Assembly: GCA_963702195.1 (NCBI GenBank)
Contig: OY969725.1
Span: forward strand, 2,976,001-3,040,000
Direction of reading: 5' to 3'
DNA length: 64,000 nt
From: AC-56 sp963702195
GTDB lineage: Bacteria > Actinomycetota > Thermoleophilia > Solirubrobacterales > 70-9
Below are positions 50,501-59,011 of this stretch, one piece after another. The position numbers were made by a program, and so were the translations under genes. Position 1 is the stretch's first letter. Each line of letters opens with the position of its first letter. The notes beneath the pieces were generated by a model. The model was given only the letters and a program-made list of their open reading frames with translations. It did not search any database and was not told where the DNA came from.

Positions 50501-50684
50501 GCCGCGCGCTCGTCCCAACGACGGCACTGAGGGGAGCGGCCCCGGAATCCCGAAGCGATCATGCCGCGTCCGAAACGAAGCCGAATGGTCTGAAATGCAC
50601 CTATACGGTGCATTTTCTGCCGGTCGCTTCGGGCTCGTCCCTGGGTGCGTCGTTTTTCGAGCAAGTGGAGGCGATGGCGTGAGC
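50495..50684 (+). repeat. Palindromic mobile-like element in the nuoF/nuoG junction
   Basis: Flanked by an 8-bp direct repeat GCGTGAGC (50495-50502 and 50677-50684). Inside are nested arms: GCTCG/CGAGC (50508/50658), AACGACG/CGTCGTT (50517/50648), CCCGAAGCGA/TCGCTTCGGG (50549/50624) and AAATGCACC/GGTGCATTT (50593/50607). The segment at 50524-50545 is 21/22 identical to 48323-48344 of the nuoD/nuoE element. Confidence 0.7.
50497..50682 (+). CDS. Mini-ORF (61 aa) bridging nuoF and nuoG
   Basis: GTG overlaps the nuoF stop and the TGA overlaps the nuoG GTG, keeping GTGA coupling at both ends. The peptide (VSRALVPTTALRGAAPESRSD...) has no known family; RGAAPxS is shared with the mini-ORF at 48296 through the common DNA core. 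Confidence 0.35.
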   Translation: MSRALVPTTALRGAAPESRSDHAASETKPNGLKCTYTVHFLPVASGSSLGASFFEQVEAMA

Positions 50685-53078
50685 GGCGATCAGATCACGC
50701 TCGTCGTCGACGGCGTCGAGGTGCAGGCGACCGCCGGTGAGATGCTCGTCGATGCGGCGAAGCAGGGCGACGTCGAGATCCCGGTCTTCTGTTACGAGCC
50801 CAAGCTCGGGCAACCGGTCGGCGCCTGCCGCATGTGCCTGGTGGAGATCGAGGGGATCCCGAAGCTTCAGACGGCCTGCTCGACACCGGTGCGGGACGGC
50901 ATGGTCGTCTACACGCAGACCGACCGGGTCAAGGAGGCGCAGAACGCCGTCGTGGAGTTCCTGCTCGTCAACCACCCGCTCGACTGCCCCGTCTGCGACA
51001 AGGGCGGCGAGTGCCCGCTCCAGGACATCTCGCTGGGGTGGGGCCCCGGCAAGAGCCGATCGATCGACCCCAAGCGCCACTTCCAGAAGCCGATCCCGCT
51101 CTCGCCGCTGATCAAGATCGACCGCGAGCGCTGCATCCTCTGCTATCGCTGCGTGCGCTTCAGCCAGGAGGTCGCCGAGGACGAGCAGCTGCAGCTACTG
51201 GAGCGAGGCGCCTCGAGCTTCGTCGGCACCTTCGACGACCGCCCCTACATCGCCCCCTTCCACGGCAACATCATCGAGCTGTGCCCGGTGGGCGCCCTCA
51301 CCTCCGATGCCTACCGCTTCCGCGCCCGGCCCTGGGACATCGAGGACGCGGGCACCGTCTGCACGCTCTGCCCGAGCCAGTGCAACATCAAGCTGACCGT
51401 CCGCGACGAGCGCATCCAGCGCGTCCTCGCCCGTGACAACTTCGAGGTCGACGACGGATGGCTCTGCGACAAGGGCCGCTTCGGATACCAGGCGATCGAG
51501 TCGGCCGACCGGATCACCGAGCCGATGGTCCGCCGCGGCGGGAACCTCGAGCCGGTGAGCTGGAACGAGGCGCTGGAGGCCGCGGCGAACGGCCTTCGTC
51601 AGGCAGGAGAGCGGGCCGCCGCGATCGTCGGCGGGTCCTCGTCGAACGAGGAGGGCTACCTGGCCCAGCGGATCATGCGCCGCGGGCTCGACTCGCCGCA
51701 CGTGATCTCGAGCTACGGCCCCCAGGCGGACCGCGGGCTACTGGCCGCGCTGGCGAGCCCGGAGCTCGCCGCGAGCGTCTCCGACCTCGACCACGCCGAG
51801 TCGATCCTCGTGCTGGGCACCGACCCCCTCCACTCGATGCCCATCATCGACCTGCGGATCCGCAAGGTGGTGCGCCGCAACGGCACCCGCCTCGCCGTCG
51901 CCACCGACCGGCCGACGGCGCTCGACGGCGGCGCGGAGGAGACGGCTCGCTACGCACCCGGCCTGACCAGCGCGTTCCTACGAGCATTGGCCGGCGAGTC
52001 CGGGGCCGAGGGGTACGAGCAACCCCCGGGCGAGTCCGCCGCCGACGCCGAGCGGATCGCCGGCGTCCTGCGCCCGGGCTCGGCCGTCATCGTCTGGTCG
52101 GGTCGACCCAGCTCGGCGCTGGTCGATCTGGCGCGGCGCATCGACGCAAAGCTGCTCGAAGTGCCGGCCGGCGCCAACGAGCGCGGCCTACGGGAGGTCG
52201 GCTGCCTGCCGGTTGCCGGGCCGGGTTTCTCGGAGACGGAGGACGGCCTCGCGGGCGGCGACATCGCGGCCGCCTTCACCCAGGGCGACCTCGACGCGGC
52301 CTTCCTCGTCAACGCGGACCCGGCACGCGACGCGCCCAACGGACCGGCTTGGAACGAGGCCCTTTCGAAGGCGGCCTTCGTACTCGCGATCTCGATGTTC
52401 GACGACGCGTCGACGAAGCACGCCGACGTCGTCTTCCCGGCCGAGTCCTACGCCGAGAAGGCAGGCACGGTCACCCACCCCGATGGCCGCATACAGCGCG
52501 TGCGGCAGGGCGTTCCCAATCCGGGCCGTGCGCGCCCGACCTGGGAGGTCTTGGTCGAGCTCTCCGCGCTGCTGGGTGAGCAGACGGGCATCGACTCGGT
52601 GAAGGAGGCACTGGCCGCGATCGCCTCGGAGGTGCCGTTCTACGCGGGCCTCACCGAGGAAGAGATCGGCGGCCTGGGCGTCCGGTGGCAGGAGCGGGAG
52701 GCCGCGGCGCAGTTCCGGAGGCCTGAAGTGAATGTCGAGTGGCGGCCGCGCCTGACCGGGATCGGAGGCGAGGACCAGATCCACATCGGTACCTACCGCG
52801 ACCTCTGGGCCGCCGAGGTCACCGAGCGCAGCCCCGCATTGCGCTTCCTCGCGCCAAGGCAAACGATCGAGCTCGCGCCACACGACGCGGAGAAGCTGGG
52901 CATCGGGGGAGGCGACGAGGTCGACGTCCGCTCAAACGGCACCAGCGTCCGGGCGCGCGTCGCGCTCCGCGAGCGGGTGCGCCCCGGGTCGGGGTTCCTG
53001 ATCGAGGGGCTCGGCGACCTGGCCGGCACCCTGGTCGGCGAAATCGTTGAGATCTCACCGGCCGGAGGCGACGAATGA
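50679..53078 (+). CDS. nuoG: NADH-quinone oxidoreductase subunit G
   Basis: The 799-residue 75-kDa subunit. GTG at 50679 lies 8 bp after GGAGG. N-terminal [2Fe-2S] domain (CYEPKLGQPVGACRMCLVEIEG), His-Cys3 cluster (VNHPLDCPVCDKGGECPL), two-cluster region (CILCYRCVRFSQE), and the molybdopterin-oxidoreductase part starting with CTLCPSQCN. The C-terminus is an aspartate-decarboxylase-like beta-barrel. It passes electrons from NuoF towards NuoI. Confidence 0.96.
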   Translation: MSGDQITLVVDGVEVQATAGEMLVDAAKQGDVEIPVFCYEPKLGQPVGACRMCLVEIEGIPKLQTACSTPVRDGMVVYTQTDRVKEAQNAVVEFLLVNHPLDCPVCDKGGECPLQDISLGWGPGKSRSIDPKRHFQKPIPLSPLIKIDRERCILCYRCVRFSQEVAEDEQLQLLERGASSFVGTFDDRPYIAPFHGNIIELCPVGALTSDAYRFRARPWDIEDAGTVCTLCPSQCNIKLTVRDERIQRVLARDNFEVDDGWLCDKGRFGYQAIESADRITEPMVRRGGNLEPVSWNEALEAAANGLRQAGERAAAIVGGSSSNEEGYLAQRIMRRGLDSPHVISSYGPQADRGLLAALASPELAASVSDLDHAESILVLGTDPLHSMPIIDLRIRKVVRRNGTRLAVATDRPTALDGGAEETARYAPGLTSAFLRALAGESGAEGYEQPPGESAADAERIAGVLRPGSAVIVWSGRPSSALVDLARRIDAKLLEVPAGANERGLREVGCLPVAGPGFSETEDGLAGGDIAAAFTQGDLDAAFLVNADPARDAPNGPAWNEALSKAAFVLAISMFDDASTKHADVVFPAESYAEKAGTVTHPDGRIQRVRQGVPNPGRARPTWEVLVELSALLGEQTGIDSVKEALAAIASEVPFYAGLTEEEIGGLGVRWQEREAAAQFRRPEVNVEWRPRLTGIGGEDQIHIGTYRDLWAAEVTERSPALRFLAPRQTIELAPHDAEKLGIGGGDEVDVRSNGTSVRARVALRERVRPGSGFLIEGLGDLAGTLVGEIVEISPAGGDE

Positions 53079-54076
53079 GCCTGCTGCTCGCCGACACCAC
53101 CTTCGTCGAGGCCACCTGGATCCTGATCGTGAAGTCGATCGTGATCTTTGCCGTGATCTTCGCGATCGTCCCGATGCTCACGGTTATGGAGCGGAAGCTG
53201 CTGGGCCGCTTTCAGGCCCGCTACGGACCTAACCGCGTGGGGCCGATGGGGCTGCTCCAGCCCCTCGCCGACGCCATCAAGCTGATCAGCAAGGAGCACT
53301 ATCACCCCCGCGCGGCCATCCCGCTGCTGTACTACATGGCCCCCGCGATCGTGGTCTTCACCGGGGTGGCGACGCTGGCGATCATCCCGTTCGGAAACGT
53401 CCAGGACGGGATCGGCCTCTACGGCATCGACGTCCCGATCGGCATCCTCTACTTCTTCGCGTTCGGGTCGATCGCGTTCTACGGGCTCCTGCTCGGCGGC
53501 TGGGCGTCGGGCTCCAAGTACAGCTTCCTCGGGGCGATGCGCGCCGCGGCGCAGCTGATCTCCTACGAGATCTCGATGGGGCTGGCGCTGCTCGGCGCGG
53601 TCATGATGGCCGGCTCGCTGTCGCTGGTCTCGATCGTCGAGGCGCAGAACCAGGTCTGGTACGTGATCCCGCAGTTCGTCGGGTTCCTGATCTTCATGGT
53701 GGCGGGGTTCGCCGAGACCAACCGGGCGCCGTTCGACCTGCCGGAGGCCGACGCGGAGCTCGTCGCCGGCTACGGGACCGAGTACGGCGGCATGCGCTAC
53801 GGGTCCTACGCGATGGCCGAGTACATCGAGATGTTCGTGATCTCCGCGGTGGCGGTGACCTTCTTCCTCGGCGGCTGGCACGGCCCCGGCCCGGGATGGC
53901 TCGACCCGATCTGGGTGATCGTGAAGATCTTCGTATTCCTCTTCCTCTTCATGTGGGTGCGGGCGACCCTCCCCAGGGTCCGGTACGACCAGCTCATGTC
54001 GCTCGGCTGGAAGGTGCTGCTGCCGCTCGCAACCCTGAACGTCTTGGTGACCGCGATCCTGGTGACGATCACATGA
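53075..54076 (+). CDS. nuoH: NADH-quinone oxidoreductase subunit H
   Basis: The 333-residue membrane subunit at the hinge with the quinone site. Motifs: MLTVMERKLLGRFQARYGPNRVGPMGLLQPLADAIKLISKE, SYEISMGLALLG, and FAETNRAPFDLPEADAELVAGYGTEYGGMRYGSYAMAEY. It overlaps nuoG and nuoI by ATGA. Confidence 0.98.
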   Translation: MSLLLADTTFVEATWILIVKSIVIFAVIFAIVPMLTVMERKLLGRFQARYGPNRVGPMGLLQPLADAIKLISKEHYHPRAAIPLLYYMAPAIVVFTGVATLAIIPFGNVQDGIGLYGIDVPIGILYFFAFGSIAFYGLLLGGWASGSKYSFLGAMRAAAQLISYEISMGLALLGAVMMAGSLSLVSIVEAQNQVWYVIPQFVGFLIFMVAGFAETNRAPFDLPEADAELVAGYGTEYGGMRYGSYAMAEYIEMFVISAVAVTFFLGGWHGPGPGWLDPIWVIVKIFVFLFLFMWVRATLPRVRYDQLMSLGWKVLLPLATLNVLVTAILVTIT

Positions 54077-54618
54077 GCAAGGAGTTTCCGTACCTCTCCG
54101 ATGACAGCGTCGTCGCCGTCCAGCGCGGGCCCGAGCCGGGCGGGGTCGGCGGCGCCTACCGGGCATTCGGCGAGACGCTTCGCGGCCTCAAGACGACCTT
54201 CGCGCGGATCATCGAGGGGCCGGTCACGATCCAGTACCCCGAGGAGAAGACACCGGTCTACCCGCGGTTCCGTGGCCGCCACAAGCTTCACAAGTTCGAG
54301 GACACGGGCCTCGAGAAGTGCGTCGGGTGTTCGTTGTGCGCCGCCGCCTGCCCGGCGGACTGCATCCGCGTCGTCGCCGCCGAGAACGACCCCGAGGACC
54401 GCGTCTCCGCCGGCGAGCGCTACGCGGAGATCTACGAGATCAACCTCGCGCGCTGCATCTTCTGCGGCTACTGCGAGGTGGCCTGCCCGTTCGACGCGAT
54501 CACGATGGGCCACGAGTACGAGATGGCCGACTACAACCGCGAGGACCTCGTCTTCACCAAGGAGATGCTGCTCGCGGAGCCGGTCGAGCGCACACCGCTC
54601 AGGCGGGAGGGCGAGTGA
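54073..54618 (+). CDS. nuoI: NADH-quinone oxidoreductase subunit I
   Basis: The 181-residue ferredoxin-like subunit with two [4Fe-4S] clusters: CVGCSLCAAACPADC and CIFCGYCEVACPFDA, relaying electrons to NuoB. ATG at 54073 overlaps the nuoH stop. The N-terminal ~35 residues are an extension. Confidence 0.97.
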   Translation: MSKEFPYLSDDSVVAVQRGPEPGGVGGAYRAFGETLRGLKTTFARIIEGPVTIQYPEEKTPVYPRFRGRHKLHKFEDTGLEKCVGCSLCAAACPADCIRVVAAENDPEDRVSAGERYAEIYEINLARCIFCGYCEVACPFDAITMGHEYEMADYNREDLVFTKEMLLAEPVERTPLRREGE

Positions 54619-55157
54619 TCTACGTCGCGTTCTTCGCCGGCGCCATCGGCGCCGTCGGCGGCGCGATCGCGGTGATCGCGATGCGCAACCCGTTCTACAG
54701 CGTGCTCGCGCTGGTCGTGCACCTCGTGTCGCTGGCGGGGCTCTTCCTGCTGCTCTACGCCCAGTTCATCGCCGCCGCCCAGATCGTCGTCTACGCCGGC
54801 GCGGTGATGGTGCTCTACGTCTTCGTGGCTGCATACGTCGGCGCGGTCGAGGAGCCGCTCTGGGAGCCCATCCCCGGGCAGCGGTTCCTCGCCCCCATGC
54901 TGGCGGCCGCGCTCCTCGTCGAGCTGGCGATCGCGATCCTGGGCACCGGACTCTCGGCGATCGACAGCGGCGGGCCCACGCTGCCGGGCGGGTTCGGGAC
55001 GCCGAGCCAGATCGGCCATCTTCTCCTCGAGCGCTTCCTGGTGGTCTTCGAGGCGGCGTCCATGCTGCTGCTCGTCGCCGCGGTCGGCGCGGTCACGCTC
55101 GCCGCCCGGTCGCGAAAGAGCGACGAGCCGGACCGGGTGACGGAGACGGCGGCGTGA
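54615..55157 (+). CDS. nuoJ: NADH-quinone oxidoreductase subunit J
   Basis: 180 residues with five membrane segments; MRNPFYSVLALVVHLVSLAGLFLLLYAQFIAAAQIVVYAGAVMVLYVFV is the conserved NuoJ core. The GTG start overlaps the nuoI stop. Part of the membrane arm. Confidence 0.96.
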   Translation: MIYVAFFAGAIGAVGGAIAVIAMRNPFYSVLALVVHLVSLAGLFLLLYAQFIAAAQIVVYAGAVMVLYVFVAAYVGAVEEPLWEPIPGQRFLAPMLAAALLVELAIAILGTGLSAIDSGGPTLPGGFGTPSQIGHLLLERFLVVFEAASMLLLVAAVGAVTLAARSRKSDEPDRVTETAA

Positions 55158-55453
55158 CCGTCACCTGGTACGTGGTGCTCTCCGCGGTGCTGTTCGCGAT
55201 CGGCGCCGGCGGCGTCCTGATCCGCCGCAGCCCGCTCGTGATCCTGCTGTGCCTCGAGCTGATGCTGAACGCGGGCAACCTCGCGCTGGTCGCCTTCTCC
55301 CGCGCACACGGCAACGCCGAGGGCCAGGTGTTCGCGCTGATCGTGATGGTGGTCGCGGCGTGTGAGGTGGTCGTCGGGCTCGGCCTGATCGTCGCGATGT
55401 TCCGCCGCCGCCTGCCGCTGAACGTGGACGACATGCGGAGCCTCAAGGGATGA
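55154..55453 (+). CDS. nuoK: NADH-quinone oxidoreductase subunit K
   Basis: 99 residues, three membrane segments, with LCLELMLNAGNLALVAFSR and MVVAACEVVVGLGLIV holding the conserved membrane Glu residues used in proton transfer. The GTG start overlaps nuoJ, and its stop overlaps the nuoL start. Confidence 0.97.
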   Translation: MTVTWYVVLSAVLFAIGAGGVLIRRSPLVILLCLELMLNAGNLALVAFSRAHGNAEGQVFALIVMVVAACEVVVGLGLIVAMFRRRLPLNVDDMRSLKG

Positions 55454-57456
55454 GCCCCACCGCGTGGGGTTGGCTCGTCCTCGCGTTCCCGCTGGCGGGC
55501 TTTCTCGTCAACGCGTTCGGCTGGCGCGTGATGCGCGGCCGCACGGCCGGGTGGATCGCGACGATCGCCATCGGGCTCGCGTTCGTCTGCGCGATCGGCG
55601 CGACCGTCTCGCTGCTCGGCCACGGCGAGAGCGACCGCCAGATCACCTCGTCGCTGTGGACGTACGCGTCCGCCGCGGGGCTCGACATCAAGCTGGGGAT
55701 CCTCGTCGACCCGCTCTCGGCGTTCATGATCCTGGTCGTCAGCGGCGTCTCGACGCTGATCCATCTCTACTCGGTCGCCTACCTCGACTCCGACCGGGGC
55801 TACTCGCGTTACTTCGCCTACCTCAACTTCTTCGTCTTCTCGATGCTGCTGCTGGTCCTGGCGGGCAACTTCGTCCTGCTGATCGTCGGCTGGGCGTTCG
55901 TGGGCTTCGCCTCCTACGCGCTGATCAGCTTCTGGTATCGCCGGAACACCGCGACCAAGGCCGGCATGAAGGCCTTCGTCATCAACGTGATCGGCGATGT
56001 CGGCCTTGTGCTGGCGACCTTCTTCATCTTCCGCGAGCTCGGGTCGTTCGACTACCTCACCGTCTTCCACGAGGTGCCGCAGCACTTCGCGACCAACCAG
56101 GGAGTGCTGATCGCGATCTGCCTGCTGCTGCTCGTCGGGGCGTTCGCCAAGTCCGCGCAGCTCCCGCTCCACACCTGGCTCCCGGACGCGATGGAGGGCC
56201 CGACCCCGGTCTCGGCCCTGATCCACGCCGCGACGATGGTGACGGCGGGCGTCTACCTGATCGCGCGCATGTACGTCCTCTTCGAGCAGGCGCCGACCGC
56301 GGCGGACATCTCGGCGTTCATCGGGTTGGCGACCCTCGTCTTCGCGGCGACGTGTGCCCTGGCGGTCACCGACCTCAAGCGGATCATCGCCTACTCCACG
56401 ATCAGCCAGATCGGCTACATGATCGTCGGGGTCTCCATCGGCGCCTACGCCGCGGGGATGTTCCAACTCATGACGCACGCCTTCTTCAAGGCGCTTCTCT
56501 TCATGGCCGCCGGCTCGGTGATCTCCGCGATGGCCGGGACTCAGGACATCGACCGCATGGGCGGGCTCCGGAAGGCGATGCCGGTGACGGCTGTGCTGAT
56601 GACCATCGGCGCGCTGGCGCTTGCGGCGTTCCCCGGCTTCTCGGGCTTCTTCTCCAAGGACGAGATCCTCGCCTACGCCCTGCACCGCGGCGGCTTCTAC
56701 GTCATCTTCACCATCGGCGGCTACATCGCCGCCCTCCTGACGGCCATCTACGCCTTCCGGATCATCTTCCGCGTCTTCTGGGGCGAGCCCGTGCCGGAGG
56801 CGCGCGAGCTCGAGGAGGGCCATCTCGCCCATGCCCCTCCCGAGAACCCGCTCAGCGGTGAGAAGGAGGACACCGACGTCGGCTTCCCGGGCTCCGAGCA
56901 CCACATCGCCGAGCGCGACTGGCCGATGTGGCTGGCGATGTCGGTCCTGGGGTTCCTATCGATCTTCGGCGGCTTCATCGAGATCCCGGGCGTCGACGAG
57001 GTGGTGAAGAACTTCCTCGCCGGGGCGTTCCTGCAGTCCCACCTCTACGAGGCGCTGCCCTCGATCGAGTCCGACTGGCAGGGCCTCGCGATCGGCGGCG
57101 CGATCTCGATCACCGGGATCGCCATCGCGCACTACGTGTGGGTCAGGCGGCCGGGCACGTCGGCTGCCCTCATCCGGCGCTTCGGCGCCGTGCACACCTT
57201 CCTCTTCAACAAGTGGTACTTCGACGAGCTCCACGACGCGGTCGTCTACCGCCCGCTGCTGGCCGTCGGCCGCTTCTGCAACGACGTCTTCGAGCGGATC
57301 GTCGTCCAGGGCATCGTGTCCTCTGCCGTCGACCTCGTGCGGGGTGTCGGCGTGGTGGTCCGCGGCGCCCAATCCGGGTTCGTCCGCGCCTACGCGCTGC
57401 TCTTGATCGGGGGCTTCGCCGCCCTCGGCCTCTACTTCCTGATCGCGGCGCACTGA
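55450..57456 (+). CDS. nuoL: NADH-quinone oxidoreductase subunit L
   Basis: The 668-residue antiporter-like subunit. Core: LLLVGAFAKSAQLPLHTWLPDAMEGPTPVSALIHAATMVTAGVYLIAR (Lys and the helix break), then the FKALLFMAAGSVISA region. A long lateral helix is expected at the C-terminal end. Part of the proton-pumping distal membrane arm. Confidence 0.98.
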   Translation: MSPTAWGWLVLAFPLAGFLVNAFGWRVMRGRTAGWIATIAIGLAFVCAIGATVSLLGHGESDRQITSSLWTYASAAGLDIKLGILVDPLSAFMILVVSGVSTLIHLYSVAYLDSDRGYSRYFAYLNFFVFSMLLLVLAGNFVLLIVGWAFVGFASYALISFWYRRNTATKAGMKAFVINVIGDVGLVLATFFIFRELGSFDYLTVFHEVPQHFATNQGVLIAICLLLLVGAFAKSAQLPLHTWLPDAMEGPTPVSALIHAATMVTAGVYLIARMYVLFEQAPTAADISAFIGLATLVFAATCALAVTDLKRIIAYSTISQIGYMIVGVSIGAYAAGMFQLMTHAFFKALLFMAAGSVISAMAGTQDIDRMGGLRKAMPVTAVLMTIGALALAAFPGFSGFFSKDEILAYALHRGGFYVIFTIGGYIAALLTAIYAFRIIFRVFWGEPVPEARELEEGHLAHAPPENPLSGEKEDTDVGFPGSEHHIAERDWPMWLAMSVLGFLSIFGGFIEIPGVDEVVKNFLAGAFLQSHLYEALPSIESDWQGLAIGGAISITGIAIAHYVWVRRPGTSAALIRRFGAVHTFLFNKWYFDELHDAVVYRPLLAVGRFCNDVFERIVVQGIVSSAVDLVRGVGVVVRGAQSGFVRAYALLLIGGFAALGLYFLIAAH

Positions 57457-57469
57457 GGAGCACTGAGCG

Positions 57470-59011
57470 ATGATCCAGATCCTCCTCTGGCTTCCCCTCG
57501 CCGCCGGACTCGTCTGCTTCGCCGTCCCGAAGCGCGCCGTGCCGCTCATTGCCCTCGTGGGAACCCTAGGCACGCTCGCGCTCTCCATCGCCGTCGTCAC
57601 CGGCTTCAACAGCGACACCGTCGGGCTGCAGCAGACGGTCAACGACAGCTGGATCCCGGCCCTGGGCGTCCGGTACCAGCTCGGCGTCAACGGGATCAGC
57701 CTGTTCCTGATCCTGCTCACGGCGCTGATGTGGGCCGGGGCCACGGCCTTCTCGATCTTCCGGATGCCCGAGCGGCGGCGGATCTACTTCTTCATGCTCG
57801 GCCTCGCCGAGACCGCCGCGCTCGGCGCGTTCCTGGCCCAGGACCTGCTGCTGTTCGTCCTCTTCTTCGATCTGATGCTGGTGCCGTTCTGGTTCCTGAT
57901 CGGAGCCTTCGGCGGCGAGAACCGGATCGCCGCGACGACGAAGATGATCGTCTACACGCTGGTCGGCTCCCTGCTGATGCTCGTGGCGGCGATCGCGACC
58001 GCCGTGCTGGCCTCGGGCGACATCGGCCACATCAGCTTCTCGCTGGCCGACCTGCAGGCCAACACGCTGTCGAGCGGCAGCCAGTACTGGATCTTCTGCT
58101 TCTTCGCGCTCGCGTTCCTGATCAAGATGCCGGCCTTCCTCGTCCACGGCTGGATGCCCGACGCCTACCGCGCGGCGCCGCTGCCCGTGCTGGCGCTGCT
58201 TTCCGGCGTGCTCTCCAAGGTCGGCGCGTACGGCTTCCTGCGAGTCGTCCTGCCGCTCTACCCCAACGCGACGATCCACTTCCAGGAGGTGATCCTGGTG
58301 ATCGGCGTCGCCGGGATCATCTACGGCTCGATCATGGCGTTCACGCAGACGAACGTGCGCCTGATCGCCGGCTACTCCTCCCTCGCGCAGCTCGGCTTCA
58401 TCACCATCGGGATCTTCTCCCTGCGCCCCGACGGGGCCGACGGGTCGGTTCTGCAGATGGTCAACCACGGCCTCGTCGTGGGAGCGATCTTCCTCATCGT
58501 CGCCATCCTGTGGGAACGGTCCGGGAGCGAGGACCTGACCCGGCTCGGAGGGCTCGCCATGCGCGCCCCGGTGCTCGCCGCGCTGTTCCTCATCGTCACC
58601 TTGGCCAACCTGGCGATGCCGGGCACCGCCAACTTCATGGGCGAGTTCTACATCCTGATCGGGGTCTTCCAGTCGAAGATCGTCTTCGCCTTCGTGGCCA
58701 CGATCGGGATCGCCCTCGCCGCCTACTACTCGATCCGCCTGTTCCAGCGGACGATGCACAACCGGCGGACCGAGAACGCCGACTCGCGCGAGATCGGCCT
58801 GCCCGACGCGCTGGTGCTCGCGCCACTCGTGGCCTGCATCGTGGCGCTCGCCCTGTATCCGGGCCTGATCCTCGGGCGGGTGGATAGGTCCGTCGAGGCG
58901 ACAACCGCCGCAGTCCACATCCGACTTCCGGAGCGATCGCCGCCGTTGTCGGCTTCGGCCAACCATCGGGGCTGGACGGGCTACGCGCCGGTCAGCGAGG
59001 TCACCAAGTGA
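57470..59011 (+). CDS. nuoM: NADH-quinone oxidoreductase subunit M
   Basis: 513 residues, antiporter-like; LAFLIKMPAFLVHGWMPDAYRAAPLPVLALLSGVLSKVGAYGFLRV with conserved Lys and Pro, then YSSLAQLGFITIGIF. The only nuo junction left as a short non-overlapping gap (13 bp) besides the palindromic insertions and nuoE/nuoF. The C-terminal tail is Ser/Pro-rich. Confidence 0.97.
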   Translation: MIQILLWLPLAAGLVCFAVPKRAVPLIALVGTLGTLALSIAVVTGFNSDTVGLQQTVNDSWIPALGVRYQLGVNGISLFLILLTALMWAGATAFSIFRMPERRRIYFFMLGLAETAALGAFLAQDLLLFVLFFDLMLVPFWFLIGAFGGENRIAATTKMIVYTLVGSLLMLVAAIATAVLASGDIGHISFSLADLQANTLSSGSQYWIFCFFALAFLIKMPAFLVHGWMPDAYRAAPLPVLALLSGVLSKVGAYGFLRVVLPLYPNATIHFQEVILVIGVAGIIYGSIMAFTQTNVRLIAGYSSLAQLGFITIGIFSLRPDGADGSVLQMVNHGLVVGAIFLIVAILWERSGSEDLTRLGGLAMRAPVLAALFLIVTLANLAMPGTANFMGEFYILIGVFQSKIVFAFVATIGIALAAYYSIRLFQRTMHNRRTENADSREIGLPDALVLAPLVACIVALALYPGLILGRVDRSVEATTAAVHIRLPERSPPLSASANHRGWTGYAPVSEVTK

